Below, piece by piece: positions 45,248 to 59,189 of a DNA stretch of 64,000 nt; position 1 is the stretch's first letter; the number at the start of each line of letters is the position of its first letter. The stretch is from Solea solea (lineage: Eukaryota; Chordata; Actinopteri; Pleuronectiformes; Soleidae), in assembly GCF_958295425.1 (NCBI RefSeq), contig NC_081149.1:7383654-7447653 (forward strand), read 5' to 3'. Under the pieces are notes generated by a model. It made no database searches. It was not told the origin of the DNA and saw only the letters and a program-made list of their open reading frames with translations. The translations under genes were made by a program, and so were the position numbers.

Positions 45248-46883
45248 TAATCAAACTTTGGTTTTTAAAAATGTAAAATTAAGCAACATTTACTGGTGAA
45301 TATCCCTCACCTGACCCGTCCCTTACGAGTGTTTTGGAGGATTTACTGTATATAGCCTTCAGTTAGCATCAAAACCCTAAAGATCTTTAGTTTGTCCTTT
45401 GTGGGCTCCTGTAAAAAACATGGTCCAGAATGGTGGACTCCATAGACCTGACCCGGCTCCTGATATACATATAAACGGTTCATTCTGGAGAAATGAAACA
45501 CAACAGAGACTTACAAAAACATTCATGTATGACTGTTTTATCTTTAGTTACTCTCTTGTGTAATAACCTCCTTCAAGTAAACGTGAAGTCATGATCCACA
45601 AAAAGAAAGAAAACGACTTCCTAACGCGTCTAATAGTCTGAGTGTAATTTAAGACAATGAACGAGGGCAGCAGAGTCTTTATGAGCTGCAGTTTTTGTCA
45701 GCTGGCTTCACATGCTTTGAATCACATGGTTAAAATTACATCTGAAAGTGTTGCATCAGTTCCACACAGAGATAATTTTAAAAATTGATTTGCTCAATTT
45801 GCCCCCTCCCCTCCACCACCACCCCGCTTCATCAGCTTTGTCCCAAATATAGAGCCGTGTATGGAGCCACAGGAGTGTGATTATTATATTAGTCAGTGCT
45901 TCTTTCCCTCGGAGGCGAAGAAGGCTGGACTGAGTCCACCGTGACTGCACAGGACGTTATGTATATTAAAATAACGGCTGCTTGGGTTAGACAGTTTAAT
46001 TTTATATACACATTATGGAAGTTTATGCATATATCTATACTGTATATAGATAGATATATATCTGGTTCTTTGTCTGTGTGAGTGTCGACAGTAATGACAT
46101 GTGGTTACATGCTTGTGGTTACTTTAACAGGGTAGAGTTCAAAGATAAAAAAAATATATGAAAGTGAGGGTGTATTTGGGCTGAGCTCAAGAAGAAATTG
46201 CAGAGTTCTTGCTCTCTGAACCCGTGATAGTGTTGTGCTGCCACCTGCAGGCGAAATGTCATCAGATTTGAAATAATATGTTAAAAACAAATGTATGTAC
46301 CAGGAATGGTAAAAACCTAAAAAACAAAAGTTTAAACAAATCCAGAGTCAGATTCAGCTTTGAACTTTTCTTTGGTAACTCTATTTCTTGCCACTGTTGT
46401 CTCATTTTTGATGTGACTTTGATGCTTTTACTTTGTTTTCAAGCAGACATGAGCTCATAAGTGGAAAAACCTGATCCGACCAAGTGAGACTACTTCTAGA
46501 GTGAACTATGTGATAAAAACGTGTATTTTATCTCACAAGAATCACGGCTGTAAACCATTTTTATTGCTAAGAATTTTGACATGAGAAACAGATAAAAGCC
46601 GAAGTCAGTGGCTTATTTTGAAAGCCAGGTTGAAAGGAAGTGGTGCTGATATAAGATTGGCTGGTGATTGTTGTGTATGAAGTAAAAAAAAGAAAAGGGT
46701 CTGGTCAGCTGGTAAGTGGTTCATGTCAGGATCCTCCACGTCACTTTTGTTTTCAGCTGTACAATGTTCGGGAAATTTGTTTCAGGATATCTCTTTCCGT
46801 AAATACTGTGGCTTTTGTTTTCGAAAATGTAAATTTGTCTCAAGCGTTGTAAATTAGTTTCACACTTTTTAGTAATTGTTGTA
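45248..46883. other. Noncoding stretch, no feature recognised
   Basis: AT-rich sequence with a short TATA/GATA run near 46030-46060. No exon, RNA gene or repeat family identified. Confidence 0.45.
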
Positions 46884-47586
46884 AGAGTATTGGGGCCACA
46901 TTGAGAAAAACAAAAAAATCACAGATTTTAAGAATAAAGTCGCAAATTTACCAGATTAAAGTCGTAAATGTACAAGAATAAAGTCTTAATTTACGAGAAT
47001 AAAGTCATAAATTTACAAGAATAAAGTCGGTATATTCTAACTTTCTAAGTTTTAGAAGAGGAGAGTTGTTAAAATGAGGGCTGTGGAGCATTTCGTGGAA
47101 TTGCACTTTAGAATAGGTTTCACAAACAAGGAGATACTTAATCTTTTGGCACATCAGCATCACATTGTCATAAGTATCAGTTTTTTGGATCCAGAAGGAG
47201 TCGAGGTCCGGGGAGCATGGCGTCTTGGACGCCGGCAGCACACCTGAAGTGACACCAACGACTTATGGCAAATGGATTCATAATGATAAACTGGAGAAAT
47301 CCTGCAGTGAACCAGTTCCAGCTATTTCCTCCTCCACAAAAGTCCCCTTGGTTCTTTCTGCGGAAAAGATGTTTTTTCTTGCTCTCCTCTTCTAAAACAG
47401 CTTAGAATCTTATGACTTTATTCTCGTAAATTTATGAGATCAATCTCATAAATTAAGACTTTATTCTCACGACTTTCATCTCGCGAAAAACAACATTTAC
47501 AAGAATAAAGTCCGAAATGTACATCTTTGATCTAGTAAATAGTCTGTCTGTGAATCTTTTTTTTCTCAATGTGGCCCTAATACTCT
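46884..47586 (+). mobile_element. Decayed integrase-like DDE transposon, internally deleted
   Basis: Ends are inverted repeats: left AGAGTATTGGGGCCACATTG, right complement AGAGTATTAGGGCCACATTG, with long inner arms rich in AATAAAGTC and a further match AGTTTTAGAAGAGGAGAG. From 47074 the plus strand reads MRAVEHFVELHFRIGFTNKE and ILNLLAHQHHIVIS, then LDPEGVEVRGAWRL. A few bases on, TGGCAAATGGATTCATAATGATAAACTG looks like a shifted WHxDGYDKL block. These blocks recall fish proteins with an integrase-like core (IS3EU-type is my best guess). Most of the catalytic core is missing. Confidence 0.55.
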
Positions 47587-48699
47587 GTCAAACGTTTGCA
47601 CTTCAAGGCCACCATATAAAATAGATATACAATTACATTAAAATACAAACCACAGGGTAAAACAAAATCACTGAATTGTTTGCTACTACATTTTTTGGTC
47701 AAATTTTCTTGGAAATTATATCCCAAAAAGAGGTATCATTTCAAAATCATGTGATATTTGAACTCATGGGAAATGTGTGGCTGCAACAAACCAACAACGA
47801 CATGTACATCGACAGTATAATAATATAATAGTGACAACATTTTAGCAGGAAAACAACAGTGTAGTCCTCGGAGTCGCAGCAGTGATTATGGCCGACACAA
47901 ACTAATCAGTCTCCGCCTTGAGTCTCTAACTGAATGTAAATGTCAGAACAATTTGAGAGGTGGGAGACGCTCATTTGGCAGAAAGTTGACTGTGGAGCGA
48001 CTGAGGTTTGGGAGAACTATCATCTGGAGAAGAAGCATGACATTTGCTTTAAGAATCATATAAGACTTGACGGGTTGATATGAAATCCCCCTGGGCACAG
48101 TTACTGAGCAGCTTATTAGCCTTTATTCTCCTTTCTATTTTTCCTCCTCGTCCATGACATTTTATGGTTGTTCATTACTTTTCCCACAATGATCCAACTT
48201 TGACAAAAAAAGAATGGAAAACTGCCAAAGCAAACAAAATACTCAGGCTTGTGTAATTAGGTAATTAGGAAAGAATTACTTATTTTAAATATATGCAGCA
48301 AAATGTACAAGATGGGTTAAGGTTAGGTTTAGGGTTTATTTGCCCATTAGCTTTGATAACTCTTGCATTGTTTATTTTTATTTCTTTATTTATAGAGAGT
48401 TTTGGTATTAATATTAAAATGCTACTAGAGCATCCTCCTGGAGCATTGGCCATTGATGATTGCCCTCCAGCGCAACATTAAAATGCAATACATTATGATA
48501 TGTTCCATGTAATTAGACTCCAAACCAAATTGTATTACTACTAAAACTAATGATTAGTTTCATAGTCGATTCATCTCTCAATTATTTTCACTATTATTTG
48601 ATTAATTGTATTGTTTGGTCGATAAAATGTCAATGTTAACATGAATATTTTTTTTAATTATAGTGCTCTTTTTGGACTAGTACATTTAGTAACTAGTAA

Positions 48700-48731
48700 T
48701 ATATACATATATATGTATAAACATATATACA

Positions 48732-48777
<46 letters not shown>

Positions 48778-48793
48778 TATACATACATATATT
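48700..48793. repeat. TA/TATAC/TATG-rich microsatellite
   Basis: Alternating TA with TATACA and TATGTG interruptions; self-complementary and able to form cruciforms. Confidence 0.85.
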
Positions 48794-49794
48794 TAAATAG
48801 CTTCCACGTCTGTGTTTCTGCAGGACCCACTGCCAAATTATAATGGATTATAAAGGATTCAATAGCCTCCAGTTTCATGAAACAAACTGACAAAAACCAG
48901 TGCAGAAACTACTGGAGAGACAAACAGTACTTTTATATTGGATTTCAGTGTCTCTTTTATTTTACAAGAATCATTTTTATTTGAGTGCCTTTTTTTTATT
49001 TGCACATTAATATTACAAAACATTCCCCCCCCCATACTTTCCACGGCGCAAGACAAACTAACTCTATACCGATGCCAAACACACACACACACACACACAC
49101 ACACATTTGTATTGCATTTTAGTGCTTCATAAATTTGAATGTTATTATTCAGAAAATACATATTTTTGCAACAGTTTGGCAACAGTACAGTGAACAAAAA
49201 AACAGAATCAAATTTGTGTGTGGAGCCAGATTTTGCACATAAATAGGGGCATGTCAGTAAATGTTTTCCATTCTTTTGGATACAATTTGTTTCTGTGCAT
49301 GTTATCATTTTTGCCACTGTTTAATGACTCGGGCTACAACACTATAGGAATACTGTCCAGAGGTAAAGACATGAGAGAGGTGTGGGACTTAAAAAGTCAA
49401 GCAAAAATAAATATCTATCCTCACTGTGGTGAAAAAACTGCTCTGACACGGCACTCAAGCAAATAAAAGCACAATTTGCAGTAAATGGAAAAGTCGTCCA
49501 GTTGTGGCTGGCACAAATTGGCCATCTTGATCCTTGTTGTCAAAATAGTGATGCAGGCAGTATTTTTGTAAACGCTGTGAAAGTGTCGGCGCCTCATTAA
49601 AATGAGCTCAGCTGTCAACTTGATGAAGCACAAAAAGAAACGGGAGCACAGACCTCCGCCAAGTCACGTCATCGCCCGTGTTTTACAAACCGGCACCTGA
49701 AGTGATATTTCTCATCCACTGGGTCAAGAAGACTTTCTGGATCTGTATAGAACTGTGCTTGTTTACAGCCATTACCATGTTACATTATCTATCA

Positions 49795-50060
49795 ACCACC
49801 TTCTACCGCTTTATCCTCCACATGAAGGTCACGCTGGTGCCAATCCCAGCTGACTCGGGTTGCCAGTCCATCACAGGGCCACATAAAGACAAACAACCAT
49901 CCACTCACACACACTTACGGTCAATTTAGAGTGTCCAATTTGACTAATCCCCTAATCTGCATGTTTTGGACTGTGGGAGGAACCAAAGATACCAGAGAAC
50001 TCACAGAAAACCCATGCACATCAGAACATCCAAACTCTCAGGTCGGGACACAGTGACCAT
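49795..50060 (-). repeat. Dispersed fish repeat copy, reverse
   Basis: Reverse-complement landmarks match the copy at 10597-10840: CTAATCTGCATGTTTTGGAC, CTGTGGGAGGAACC and CCAATCCCAGCTGACTCGGG. Diverged throughout. Confidence 0.55.
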
Positions 50061-53000
50061 CGCGAAAGACATACTGTAAATATCCTGTAGTCTGATCCCA
50101 GTATAAGTCCATGTTTACTTCACTGGTACAAGCTTTTTTCACCTTGTTGTCTAATCAGCGCAAGGATTGTTGTGAATCTTTTTTTTCTCAATGTGGCTCT
50201 AATACTCCGTCGAATGTCTAACCCTAACCATTGAGACGAGGCTCTCAATCGCCTTGTCTTGCGGAACACCTTGTGAGGCAGCTGCATTTCAGTGTCAGAT
50301 CTTACTACCAGACAACGCCCTCTACTCTGCCTCCCTAAACTCTCAGCCCACTTCTACAAAATCAGGCATTGGGGTGGAGGGTTATCACCTACCCATCGCC
50401 AAAAATTCAGATTGATTCGTCAAAAACTGCAGTTGCAAAAAGAAGGATAAACTTACTGATAAACAAATAAAAAATGTGGGGGTTCAGTGGAAACACATTA
50501 TCAGTTTGCTGTGTGTTAATGAGACTGACTTCAGATCAGATGCTGTTTACAGATGATGACGTGAACTGCTGAGACTTTCCCTCAAAGGTCAAATTTAGCC
50601 CCAATTTGATTTGAGCAACCGAGCCAAGTCTCTGTTCTGTGTGTGTGTGTGTAGTCCTGCCAAATTCTCTCAGAGTGCATGTTGGGGGAGATCAGCTTTG
50701 CTCCAGTAAAATGTGTGGGCTGAAAATAGGCCTGATCGAAGAATAGTGCCTCGTATTACACAGCACAGGAGACCCGTGCAGCTAAAGCTCCTGTCTCTGG
50801 TCGTCCTCTTCACTTTTCTAGACTGACAGCACACAGTGGACTCCTACAGGACACTGGTCAAGGTCGTTTTTATCACAGCACAACACAACACGAGCAGAGG
50901 CCTGGGACAGTGACATACAGACCCGTCGCCAGACCTCAGTCTTAAGGGGGGCATATGAAATGCATGGGGGGGGCACAATTATTAGCCTACAGTACGTATA
51001 TTTTTTATTATCCTATACTCTATTCATGCAGCATGTAATCATCACATTAAACATAACTAACAGCAATATAACCAGGTATAGCCTACAACCAGTGCGTACT
51101 TTGTAAATCATAAGGTGCCGGAATGCAAAGTATACATATGACAGCGCAGGGATGACGAGATGGGCGCAGGGATGACGAGATGGGCACAGGTCCCGGAAAC
51201 GCATACAGAAAACGGTGCAAACACGCAAATGCCCACTTACAATGCTGTGGGACTTACAAGCCTCAATTTAAAATAATATCCATGGTATAAATGTTATGAC
51301 AATAATTTACAATTATTTAATGCTCAAATCACCACATGTGGGACCATAAGTGTCAGATACGCCGTGGACATGTCCCCAGCACTATTTATGATCAACAATT
51401 TTCCCACGCACCACGACGTATCTGGATTTTGCACTCATGTGGACAGAACGCAGTTCACTTGTGAGGCGCACGATGAAGTTTTCTCCGTGTCTTTTTTTAT
51501 AAAGAACTTTATTGCAGCTAGGTCGAGGATATTACAAAACACTGCCAATGGTCATCTGCATTTGTTTTGCCCTGGTAGACGGTGAGTGATGCGTTGTTAC
51601 TTTTCAGCACCTTTGTGGTGAACAGCGGCATTTGCGGCTTTACGCAGGGGGGGAAGCTCTCTTCTGATTTTATTTACTATATTTTTAATGTTTTAATGAC
51701 AAAGAATGCAACATTAGTATCTATCAAGTCATTTATTTAGCTAATATGATAATATAAAATAAAAATGAAAGTAATTTTTTTTAAGAGATCTGTGCCTCAA
51801 GTGGGGGGGGGGGGGGGGGTACAAGCACTCCTGGGCCTGGCCTGGCCCCCTATGGCCCGCCCATAGTGACAGGTGTGGTGATACACACACATAGAAATAA
51901 AATGTCCTGAATCACAGTTATTTAAATAGGGGTGGGTGAAAATATTGATTTGATGATGAAGTAAACAGCCCCTGCCAGTTTCACTCGCCGGGTGTCAATA
52001 CTTCATGTCTCCTCAAGGCGGCACTGTTCAAATGAATGAGGGGAAACTATGTTTTGAAGTATAAGCTTATTATTGCAAAGAAAGTACAGTAACACTCTTT
52101 CTGGTATGTAAGGGCCACCGTAGTTCACTGACACACTTGTAAAAAGTTAACTGTGATCAGAGGAGTCCTCAGTTTATTACAAATTGCAGCCTCACCACTA
52201 GATGTCACTTTTTTTTATCAGGTAAATATTATATTTTCTGTTTTATAAGGGGTATTTTATTTAATTTGACTTACTTTTAATTTATTATATATATAATTAC
52301 TTCTATTTTTTTGTAATATTTGGTTCTGTCTTTCATCTAACTGTCTATCTCTTAATATGGCATGGAGCAACTGTGTGACCACACAGGTTTGTTTTCATTA
52401 CTAATATTTTGGGACATACAATAATGTTATCAAGTTTGTATAACATGCTATGACATAGGCTACTGTATCTGTATTAGCTTCATATCTTTGGCTTGTCAAC
52501 AAATGCACACGTTACTGCAACATACAGTACATTTTAAGACAGACAATACCGCTTCCCAACTGTAGGGGAACCTTGGGAGCAAATTTAGTGTATTACTTTT
52601 ATATTTCGACATAAAAGTCGTATAACTTCAACAACTTGGTCCCACACAGAGCCTGTTTTTTTTGGCCACTTCTTTTTCTTTCTTTTTTTTGGATAATAAA
52701 ATGTCCTAAGTGTGACTTTGTTGATCACACCTGAGATTTGAAAAGCAACTAAAAATAATAAGATAGTGAGGAGGAGCTTTTTCAGTGGGCCGGCTCACCT
52801 GGGAGCAGACTGGACAGATTATCAAACAACACTGCTACGGTTGAGTCACAATTCTCTGGGATATGAGCCAAGGCTGGCAGCCCAATTCTGGATATATCTA
52901 CTGTGGCAGGACCACAGTTTTTAACCCCCCTCCCTCCCTTCAAGCAGCTAATGTTCCCCCAGCACCAAAGCATCACTCTCTCTCCTCCCCACCAGAGCCA

Positions 53001-56000
53001 CATATCTGGGTCTCTCACACATAATGCGTCGCCTGTGGCGAAATTGTTTTTTGAGAGGTAAGGTGAGCAGAGTCAATGACACCTGAAAATAACCACCTCC
53101 AGCTGTGATTCTTCAAATGGAAGAGGAAGTCTTCAAGGTAGCGCCACAAGGACACGTCCTCTTGTTTGACTAAGACTAAGTGAGAGTATGGTACAGGCAT
53201 ATATATATAAGGTATATAAGAAGTAGTGTTCTGATCTGAAGTAAACTCACTTTGAATGGAAGTCTATGGGAGAATAAACCAATTTCTCACTTGATTTATA
53301 ACCTCGGTATAGACTTTCCTGAGTTAATGGTCTCAATCTGTAGTTTCAGTTCTTCTATAATGCCAATTTCTAAAATGATGTTCCAGTTTTGAGGGAAATT
53401 AACAAAAGAGCAATAAGTGGACAGCTGGTATCATCCAATAGAGCTACATCTGGGAAGTTACAGTTTCAAAAAGTGACATGGTGCAGGTCAAATTGCAGGT
53501 CTTGAGTTAAATTTGTGTTTCAAAAGACCATGTTCAATTTTCTATTGGCCCAGTATTATCTATAGCTCGGTCTCACTTGTCTCTCAAAAGATATTTTAAT
53601 CTCAAAACTAGTAAAAAGAAAACGTGAGAGAATGAGTTATGAAATTCCATGAGTTATCAGTATTTTAACCCAACAATAAATTAGCTTTGTTTGTTGAAAT
53701 CAAGCTCATGTTCTTCAGGCAGTAATTCTGAAGTTTAACGTTGAAAGTTACTCAAGCTAACCTGCAGGAGACGTGGGGAAACTATACTAACTAACTCGAC
53801 ATAGAAGGAGAAAATCAACATCCTCAAACCCTAAACCGAGGTGACACAGGGCTAAATGTATAACAATAAGAGTTTCAGTACAATCGTGGGACTTGCACAT
53901 CTTTGATGAAGTACATGTGAATGTTTCCATCCTTGGAGTGCACATATAAATGAATGAAAACTGAGCGTCATTTTTCTTTTTTATTGCGTTTTTCCGCACG
54001 TTTTGCAGAGTTCACTTATTGTACTATATTTGCCCGACACCAAAATTGTATGGTATCATTTTTTCATTCCCTTTTTTAATTTCCTTAAATAGAACATTAA
54101 CACCAGCTAACCATTAAATGTGATGTGATAGCCAATGTTAATTTAGCTATAGTTTAGAAAACGGGGGGGAGAAATAGCCTGAATCTGTCTGAAGGTGACA
54201 AATTCCTGTGGCTAAAAGTCGCTAATTAACACATTTTTATGAGCAAATGTTGGTTTGATCCCTAAAAACAACATAATCATTCATTTCTTTTTTTTTTTTT
54301 TCTTTTCTGCTGTTTGATACTATTTCTTCCTGTAACTTCCTGCACTCTCCCCTGGTTGCCTGGCAACTGTTCAGAGCCAAGAAATAGTTCAGCTTCATAT
54401 AACCCTAATGGAAATCATCAAACTGTCACTTTCACTTTGCTTTACTTTTGTGAAGAGTAAAGGGTCACACTATCCTTATGCTATGCTAACCTAAGCTAAC
54501 TATTAAATACTGTAAATATGAAGCCCATAGTGTATATATTCTGGTCACTGTCTTTTATAGTCGTAATGTTAATACTTTGTCTCCTGTCCATGTTCAACCC
54601 TATTAAAGGGTCACACTTTGTCTCCAGTCTTTATGCTATGCTAACTGAAGTTTACTAGTAGTAAAGGGTGATTTATACACAAAAAACCCCAAAAGACTGA
54701 CATAGATGGGCGGAGCCTTTTCTTCTTTATTTTGTGGTCATTTCGTCCATCATTGTGTGCTTAGAAGTGGAGCTTACCATGACGGATGAAACGGAGTAAT
54801 ACCACTGGAAATTGCCAGAAGAGTCAATAGTCCAATCAGTCAGTTGCAGTGTCCAGTTTAGTCCAGTGTCTCATCAACTACCAGAGGTGTCCCTTGGCGA
54901 ATGGTCCCTTCAGACCTTTTTTTAATAGGTTTGGACAAATGTGGCCAAAAAACGTCCCTTCCACGGGAGCTAAGATTCTCTGGGAGTCAAGTGAGCAGTG
55001 GGCGCGGGGGGGCGCTGGGCTTCTGCATGATGATTGGAGGAACTGTCTGAATGACAGAGACAGTTTTTGATTGACAGCAGAAACACACGACTGCTGAGCT
55101 TTTTCGGGGAGGTCTGTAGATAGCTGTTGTGTGTTATTTGCTCAGCGATATAGACCATTTTAGTTTGTACATCTAAACTGTAAATGAAAACACCATCGCG
55201 TTTTCTTTCTTCTTCGTTTGCAGAATTTATGTAAGAATAACTGGGCCTGAAATGAGCTGCACCTGTTGTTTCAAAGACCAGCAACTGCCAATGTAAGTCA
55301 GTATTTAGTCAGTACTATACTGTACTACTAAAAATAACACAGGGTGTATTTACTGTTGACACAAGTGGCAGCCATCTTGTGAGGTTGCTCTGACTTCACA
55401 CCTTTAAAAACAACCTTAACAACCTCAAATAATATGCCTTCATGGTCGTATTAGAACTGAATTAGAGCTTCTTAAATGAGGACACTAGTTGTTTAACAAA
55501 CATTCAGAAGCTATAAGAGCGGCACGTTCACATGGATTTGCGAGTTGACATATATCTCAATGAATGGTGACGGCGCTCGGGAGGTAAACAACAGGGAGCG
55601 AGAGCTCCTGAGCTGCACAGACTGATGGAAGCAGTCACACAGGGTTCTTACTCTGAGTGGTCAGGAGGCTCATTATCCACAGTCAAGCTCACATAGTTAG
55701 AGGAGACGTGAACTCTCATCCTGCTATAATGAGCCTGGCATTCCACTCGAGAGTTTGGCACGGAGCTGGAGTGAAGCAGCAGTCGCCCTGTTGCTCTGCG
55801 GCTGACTGAGGGAAAATGAGCGCAGCCTCCGCCGGTGTGGTGTCCTGAATGAGCTGTTAGGCGTCGACAGCCAAAACACCAGCGCTCTGTGAGGAGCAGA
55901 GTGACCCGACTTCACATAAAACCTTATCTTCGAGGCTAATCTGTGGGCTGCTGGTGAATCTTTGAGTCTTTGAAAAACAAATGAAAGTCATGTTTGTTTT

Positions 56001-56338
56001 GTTTATACTCCATCTCACTCCTCTGGTATTAATAATTCATCAGCTCCTCTCTTTTTTGGATGATCACAGTATCACACGCAATGACATTCTGTCTGTTATG
56101 GTTTCATTCCTCTCTCTTTTCAACTTGTTTGGTTTCAGTTTACAGTGTTTTTCATTTGTCTTTTAGAGCATTAAAAAGCTGCAACTGGAGTTTTAACCAG
56201 AACCAGCCTTTACACTGGTTCCAGTCAGTTACAGAATAAACTTTAGAGTTTTGCTGCTTGTCTACAAATCACTAAATGGTTTAGGTCCAGAATACGGATC
56301 TGTGCCGCAGGTGCACCCTTGGTGAGTTGGCATTGTAA

Positions 56339-56856
56339 TAATACACAGTTATGTACAAATACTTCATTACCGTACTTAAGTACAAAATTCATGAATCTGT
56401 CCTTCTTGCAACTTTTTCTTTTACTCCACAACATTTCCTCTAACTATCTTTGTTACTCGTTACTACCAAAATAAAATCAGAAGCAGAGTTGGTAATGGTC
56501 TGTATAGAGCTTTTCTAGTCTTAGTTTTGCCATTAACCCATTTCACATGGGGTTAAGTGTCTTTGCTCAAGGACACATATAGACTAGCAGAGCCAGGAAT
56601 TGAACCCACAACCTTCACAGCTGAAAAACAACTCATTGCCTACCACTGAGCCATCATGGCTCAATCTTAACTCCTCACTTTTCTGATACTTTTACTTCTA
56701 AAACTTATGTACATTTTATATCATAAAATTACTTTTGATACTTAAGTACAGTAAATGTCATACTTTATAAGACTTTTACTTAAGTAATATTATAAAAAGT
56801 GACTTTTCTGGTGAGATACTTTTACCCAAGTATCCCTTTAAGGTACTTTATACAAG
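56339..56856 (-). repeat. Composite repeat B with nested SINE-like unit
   Basis: Same order of parts as 17836-18400: outer half with TTTTACTCCACAACATTTCC and CTCGTTACTACC, SINE-like unit with TTAAGTGTCTTTGCTCAAGG and AATTGAACCCACAACCTT, then the second outer half with CTTTTGATACTTAAGTACAG. Confidence 0.6.
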
Positions 56857-59189
56857 TGACTGATAATACACAACTCCTTATATGGACATTCTGAGGATGT
56901 GTGTTTATACTTGTGCAGAAGTCACAAAATCTAAAAATGAGCCATTTATAAAAAAAAAAAAGTTGAGTACTCTTGCTCTTTTCTGCACTTTTTGTTCTAG
57001 CGGTTAATGACATAATAAAATTACTATATCTGATCTACTGACTCAGGTCAAATAGTCGAGCCCAAATTTGAATATTTTTAAATCCAGGTGAAAAAAAACC
57101 TGCTTTTCTCATAAACTTATGATTGAGCACTTTTAAAGGATATTAAATTTTAATCTCCTGCACTTTACTATTATTATTTTAATAGAGTAAATTATTGTTT
57201 TATGCCCCACTATCACATTTTATGCTCCATTTTAGTCTAACTTTTTGTATTTTTTTATTGCTCTGTAACTTTATTTTATTTCAAACTGTAATGGTTATTT
57301 GTGTTTTTATGCAAAGCACATTGAGCACATTTATACAAAGTACATTGAGCTGCTCTCATGTATGAAATGTGTTTTTTATTGAAACTTTTTATTGATTCAT
57401 TCAGTAATTTAAAGCACCAGTGTGTAACTTCTGTCTGTTCTGTCATGGACGACTCTACGACCATATTACATACTCATACATTTCGACTTTTATTTATTAA
57501 TATGCAATTTTTTACGATTTACCTTTTTTTAATGTGTATTATTTTATGTAACAGGACAAATAGGATAAAAAAGAGAGATGAGAAAGAGGTGTGAAGAGAT
57601 AAAAAAAAAAGCCAGTTTTACAAAAATAACAAAGAGGTGTTTAAAGGATTCTCATCATCAAACAGCTTTAAACACACAGAAAGTTTAAAGTCGTTTGAGT
57701 GGCTATTTCCAGCTTGGAAGGAGTGAAAGATAATGACGTCCCCTCCTTTCTGTGTCTTTGTCAGAATAATAAGCAGCTGTAAGTCTCAGAACTCAGCTGT
57801 TTCGACGGTGACATTGTGAGATTCAAGTGACGGCTAAATTACAAAGGTTTAACACTAACGGCTTAAAGTTGCAGTGTTTAACTTTTGTTGTTGTTACTAT
57901 TTTCTGCCTCTGTTTGGTCTTTGTAAACAGAAACAATGAAATGTTCTTCTTTGAAAATGGGCTCTGTGCAGCAAAACTATCAGCGTATTTGTGTGTACAC
58001 AGACAAGAAGACTTCATCCTGACAAACTACTGAGTGACTGTGATTTTTTGCTGGAATGCCAACTTTGATCTCAGAAATCTGACTTATTTCTCAAGAATTC
58101 TGAAGAAAAAAAACGGACTCTCTTAGAATTCTTTGAGAAAAAAAAATCTGATTTGTGAGATTAGAGTCAGAATTCCAAGAAAATGTTTGGAATTCTGGGG
58201 TTCTTTGTATTTTCATTGGGGGTGCACAATTAAATAATATAAAAGAAATTTAGATTTGTTTTACTCCAAAACACAACGCCAAATGTAAAATGTAAAAATC
58301 CCTTTGAATCATATCAAAACGGCAACAACTGTCAAAAATAATCTACTTTTCACCCACACTCCCTCTGTCTCAACTTTACACAACACACTTTTTATGTGTA
58401 CTGCTTTAATGTCATCGGGTGACACGCGATCTAAACACTGCTTTACTGAGAAAAGAGAGACGTAATCGGCATTCAGCTTAATCTGAGACAGAACAATGTG
58501 TATTTAAAACATCTAAAAAAAAAAGCATCAAGTCACCAAGTGTCAAATACCAGGAAATTAAAGTCCTGTCATCCTCCTTCAAAGGCTCCTCATCCTCCGT
58601 CGAAGAATATTCTGACAACACAAAAGGCTACTTGATCTCCAACCGCCTCCACTGGGCACAGAACTAATGAGTTTTCATTCAGTTGCTTCTTTCTGATTTT
58701 GCACGCTCAGTTTAATAACAAAAGTTTGTCTTGGCCGTACAAAACTATCACTGATAAAATGTTTGGGACTGCTTTGAGCTACCAGTCTATTGAATTATCT
58801 TTTTGGACACCCACAGAAAAACTAATTCTGCAAAAAAAAAAAAAAAAAAACCTTCTCAGCAGTGACCTCAGTGACGATGTACCAAGTTTGAATTATTCTG
58901 CTTTGTCAAATAGATATTTAAAGTGTAACTTAACCCCTGAACCACATTTTTGAAGTCTAAACCAGTGTATATGTGTATCTAGTTAAAATTACTTGTATAA
59001 GTATTGAAATTATACATGTTGTGATAAAAATCAGTGTATCTACTGCTTCTCAGGTCAAACACCAGCTACAGCTATATTATGCCATTGGCTTTCTTATGCT
59101 GTGTCCCAACCGAACATAATTTGTCGGGTCACTCTGCTAGCCGCAAGTCGCAGTATTTTCAACAAAAGTGACGAGCATTTCTTTTCACC

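Larger units (their letters stand above)
47587..59189. other. Noncoding stretch with scattered repeats
   Basis: Holds a TA-rich microsatellite (48700-48793), an AC tract (49079-49105), a reverse dispersed-repeat copy (49795-50060), a solo right end of the 46884-47586 family (50170-50205), a 17-base G run (51803-51819), a repeat fragment shared with 3590-3640 (52100-52190) and composite repeat B (56339-56856). I saw no exon; frames up to 104 codons have no domain. Confidence 0.5.

Noticed and set aside
48308..48335. Telomere-like TTAGG/TTAGGG-related run
   Set aside because: Only about four degenerate units; too short to be an interstitial telomere tract.
52782..53018. VMLWCWG motif in a minus-strand frame, faintly like Tc1 transposase
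   Set aside because: Only a few residues resemble it and no neighbouring transposase blocks or inverted ends were seen.
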